DNA of 64,000 bases, taken from positions 34,804,466-34,868,465 of the forward strand of contig JACGWO010000003.1 of NCBI GenBank assembly GCA_034509735.1. The letters run 5' to 3'. The position numbers were made by a program, and so were the translations under genes. This DNA is from Sesamum alatum. Lineage: Eukaryota > Streptophyta > Magnoliopsida > Lamiales > Pedaliaceae. Positions 60,854-64,000 of this stretch are shown piece after piece. The number at the start of each line of letters is the position of its first letter. Positions within the stretch are counted from its first letter, which is position 1. The notes under the pieces were generated by a model. That model saw only the letters and a list, made by a program, of their open reading frames with translations, had not been told where the DNA came from and did no database searches.

Positions 60854-61109
60854 GGGATAATTACATTATTATCCCATTATATTTGGTGTAATTATATGTA
60901 AATTTCCTGTAGTTTGAAAAATTAGGCACCTGAGTTAAATTAGTAATAAGTCAATCGGGATAAATATTTATTTTTATTCAATTCGTATACTAATATCAAT
61001 AAATTTGATATAATTACAATTATCAAAAAAATTATATGTAATTTCTCAAACTAGAGAAAATTTATATGTAATTACGTCCAATATCATAAAATGAATGTGT
61101 AATTACCCC
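60854..61109. mobile_element. degenerate MITE of the GGRTAATTACA end family
   Basis: Ends GGGATAATTACATTATTATC and, reversed, GGGGTAATTACACATTCATT; the inner TATATGTAAATTTCCTGTAG and CTAGAGAAAATTTATATGTA pair. The flanks TAAAATTTA and TAAAGTTAA could be a 9-bp duplication with two changes. Confidence 0.55.
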
Positions 61110-61149
61110 TAAAGTTAAGCTGCCTGAAATAAGTTAAATTTATTTTAAT

Positions 61150-61310
61150 AAAAACCAAAGCAGCTAGAAGCACCTTCTAAGGTGCTTCCACCTTTTGGTT
61201 TAAAAGTGCTTTTCGTAGCAGTTCCACAAGCAGAAGTTGGTATCCCAAACACCTCAAAAGTGTTTTTCAGCATCCAGAAACTGAAAAACGTTTTTTCAAA
61301 GTGCGTGCAA
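61150..61310 (-). repeat. dispersed repeat, inverted relative to 49096-49250
   Basis: AAGTGCTTTTCGTAGCAGTT...AGTTGGTATCCCAAACACCT corresponds to the reverse complement of the 49096 repeat. Confidence 0.6.
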
Positions 61311-62855
61311 ACACTTCCTTAGTCAATTCATTGCCAAAAGGTATGGGCCTAGAACCCGAGATTAGGCCGGGTACTACGCCCTTAATATTACTAATTGGGA
61401 CTGATGTAATAGTCCGTACTGGGACCTGGATTCATATTGGGCTTAATCAAAGCTCGGCCTATTTATTTGATTGCGAATGGTCTGCCCATATATTATCTTG
61501 ATTCATTCTTTTTTTTTTTTTTTTTTCTTTCTCAAATTAAAATCAAATTTGTAGTAGTTACGTTGTTACTGCTGTATGTTCGGATTGCATATCCTTTCTT
61601 TTTCTTTTTTTTTCTTGTTACAGCATATAATTTCACAGATTATTAGGTATAATAAAAAATATATACTAACAGGTTCGGAACTCTGTGATTAAAATAAAAA
61701 ATTTTAACTTGAATCAGGATTTGTCATAAAAATAATCAATCACATGGTAAATATGATACACTGATCATGTGATTGATTGATTCGACCAGACCTCATTTGG
61801 ATAAGAATTTTTCATGATTGGAAACATTTAGTGTCTTTATTTTATAGATTAGACGAGTGTTTTACATGCGTGGAAGGGCGTATTTGATAAAATACATGAA
61901 AAATAATATTAGAATTAAAATGTTATACATAAGATATTATAACAAATGCTGATAAAAGAAAAGGATATGATCATAAACAGTTATCATGATTATTATTGTA
62001 ATAAGAAAAGGAGAATGAAAATTTTAATACGTTTGGTGTCAAATATCTCTGGAAAAGGCCAACGGCCTTGGAAAAGAGGACCAACAATTCCGGCTTTTGG
62101 CTCTTAAATTCAAACCTCTGGCCGTTGAAGTAACAACTAACCTTGAGATCATAGCTACCAAATTTCAAAAATCACTACCCTCATAACTGCACAAGGTCAA
62201 GGCTAAAGTCCTGTCTACATCACTACCTATTTTATTTCTTCTCCCTCTTTCCCCTCTTTTGAAGGATTAGAACAGAGTAATGATAGCTTTAACTGCAGTA
62301 GAAGACAAACGGACAAGGATTTGTTCGTGAACATACACAAAAAACTCATTCTTCTGAGTATCTTTCTTTTTTCAAAGAAAGTTGGAATCGTAATTTTTTT
62401 TCTTGTTCTTAATCTGGCTCATTCTGTATCAGTAAAAGCTAATTACGAAATTAATTCCATCTGTGCGGCTGAGAAAATTATACGAAAATTCTAAATTGAA
62501 TTCTCAACACGTTTTTAAACTGAAACAAACAGATCCGATCCAGAAACATCATTGCTTTAGGATCCTGAAAATCACCTAATACGATGAAGATTCGCAGAAG
62601 CGACGGTGCAGGAGCGCAGAAACGATTCGAATGAAGTTCTACTCAGTGAAGTATCAAAGTAAGAATAAATCGAAATAGAATTCAGCAGAAGAAAGAAATG
62701 TGAAATCACCAAGCTAAAGCTGAAACTTTACGCTATTACTCGAATATTCGAAGTTTACACTATTTTTACTCGACAAAGATCTAGTAAAAAACATTGCATT
62801 TTAGAAGGAATCTAGTGATCTTATTCCATACTTGCAGAAACAGAAGCTCAAAAGC
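61311..62855. other. intergenic and 3' flank of the small proline-rich gene
   Basis: No gene recognised. T-rich homopolymers near 61508-61527 and 61600-61615. Confidence 0.4.
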
Positions 62856-63086
62856 TTATCCTTTGAAGCAAGGATCAGCGGTCGGCATTCCCTCCGCCGG
62901 CTTGGGCGGTGGCTGGGGCGGCAAATGAACACCAGCACCACCGCTCTTTTCCTGCGGTGGATGCGGAGGTTGAGCGGGAGGTGGTGGCAGAACGGTGTCG
63001 TCTGGGAGAGGAGCGGAAAGGTTGTCCGGGATCACGAAAACTCCCTGCGATGGCCGCCGCTGGTGACGGTTACCTCTTTGAGACAT
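62856..63086 (-). CDS. small proline-rich protein of unknown function, 76 aa
   Basis: A minus-strand frame of 76 residues starts MSQRGNRHQRRPSQGVFVIP and ends ADPCFKG. The N-terminus is basic, followed by GVFVIPDNLSAPLPDD, then a Pro-rich half with PPPPAQPPHPPQ and PPQPPPKP. No signal peptide or membrane segment is apparent. A good TATATAAA lies about 92-99 bases upstream (63178-63185), the coding stretch is far more GC-rich than its flanks, and the stop falls at the edge of that GC-rich block; these favour a real gene. I do not recognise a characterised family. The opposite-strand frames at 62832-63106 are shadows. Confidence 0.65.
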   Translation of the reverse strand: MSQRGNRHQRRPSQGVFVIPDNLSAPLPDDTVLPPPPAQPPHPPQEKSGGAGVHLPPQPPPKPAEGMPTADPCFKG

Positions 63087-63177
63087 TTTTTGTGAAGGGA
63101 ATGTGAGTGGGGGAAAAGGACAAAAGAAATTTTGGTTGGGGGATTTTGGTTATGCAGTGAAAATGTGGTTGGTTGGG

Positions 63178-63185
63178 TTTATATA
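63178..63185 (-). promoter_or_regulatory. TATA box of the small proline-rich gene
   Basis: TATATAAA on the minus strand (TTCCCTATATAAACCCAACC), 92 bases before the ATG at 63086. Confidence 0.65.
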
Positions 63186-63399
63186 GGGAAGTCAAGTCAA
63201 AGATCATCCTTTCTCATTCGGATTTGGTGTAATACATTACTTAAATTTTGTCAAATTCTAATTTGAAATACTGAACAAGATTGCTTCATATATTTCAGTG
63301 CATTTATATTATTACGTAATTTGATTCGATCGAATCTGATTAATTGAATCTTTTTATTATTTAATATTGATACACTTTAAATCGGACGAATTCATAAAA

Positions 63400-64000
63400 A
63401 AAGATAAAGTCTAACCCAAAAAAGGCTAGGAGGGCCCAAGTAGCTAGATCCACATCTCGTCTGATGAGATCAACCCCTTTAAAAACTCAAGCTCGGCCCA
63501 AATGACAGTCAGGCAGGCGAGAATGTCCCAATCAACCTCCCACATGGATAGATACGCAAGTCCGAAAGGGCCACGATTCGAAAACTGTCTGTCCTTATCC
63601 AACCATGCCAATTAACCTCCATTTCGGGGAGGATTCCGATATACGAAGACTAAGAAGTCCTCTCCCATCCGCCTTCCTAGAGTCCCCACAAGATTGGACT
63701 CCTCTAATCTCTCACCTATAAATACATGTTTTTCACCCCTAAACGGGTAACACATTCCTGCACTCCAAATTACGTATTTGTTTTATGATACAACTACCAC
63801 AACTATTATTCTTATGTATTCGCACATTCTTACTTACGTTTTTCAAAATCGTTTGCTGACTTAAGCATCATAGTATTTTTACTAGGAACCTTCCAATGAA
63901 GCTATCGATCTTTTCTTTTCTAAAATTACTCAAATTTCATATCCAGACTATTTTTAGACAAACTTAATCTCCGACCCGAATCAACCCTAACAAATATCGT
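63400..64000 (+). mobile_element. possible partial LTR of a retrotransposon, running off the window
   Basis: GC-richer than its surroundings. CCTATAAATACATG (about 63716) could be a TATA region, and GCTGACTTAAGCATCATAGT (63855-63874) followed by AGGAACC resembles the GACTTGAGCATCGGAG-type block near the R/U5 boundary of several plant LTRs. No terminal TG/CA pair or second LTR can be seen in the window. Confidence 0.4.

Overview
This is plant nuclear DNA from an eudicot. It is AT-rich, has GT-AG split genes, and is dense with plant transposons: MULEs, an L1-type LINE, Tourist, pogo/Lemi1-like elements and tRNA-derived SINEs. An asterid/Lamiales source is my guess only; nothing in the window proves it.

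Six protein-coding genes look intact. From left to right they are: (1) a nine-knuckle CCHC zinc-finger nucleic-acid-binding protein (1311-3503, +); (2) a SAC51/SACL-type bHLH gene (about 9466-13700, +), whose leader carries a conserved peptide uORF split by an intron (11448-11725); (3) a CHX20-type cation/H+ exchanger in six exons (38742-45608, +); (4) a TIC32-like short-chain dehydrogenase in eight exons (54179-56392, +); (5) an actin-depolymerizing factor (58209-59815, -), whose first coding exon is only the ATG; (6) a 76-residue proline-rich protein of unknown function (62856-63086, -). For genes 1-5 I placed exons by splice sites and reading phase, and each joined CDS closes in frame at a length normal for its family.

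The middle (17.5-32.6 kb) is a transposon block. A dead L1-type LINE (17543-26610, 17-bp target duplication, AAT tail) was hit twice: by a 791-bp Mutator-like MITE inside ORF1 (10-bp duplication) and by a 2281-bp solo LTR before the reverse transcriptase core (5-bp duplication). Next to it is a 5.1-kb MuDR-type element (27531-32627) with 282-bp terminal inverted repeats, a 9-bp duplication and a decayed transposase. Around it are further elements with defined borders: MULE-type MITEs at 6994, 14739, 39949, 43155 and 48133; a Lemi1-like pogo element at 34591; a SINE at 36727; and a Tourist-like MITE at 37898. Two of the MITEs plus a fold-back repeat expand intron 2 of the CHX20 gene to 3.8 kb.

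The genes do not form one pathway. The most biologically informative item is the leader of the SAC51-like gene. In this family the uORF peptide represses translation of the main frame and thermospermine relieves it. Here the uORF is interrupted by an intron whose retention would replace the conserved C-terminus. I found no CRISPR array, rRNA gene, intact tRNA gene or clearly undescribed multi-gene system.
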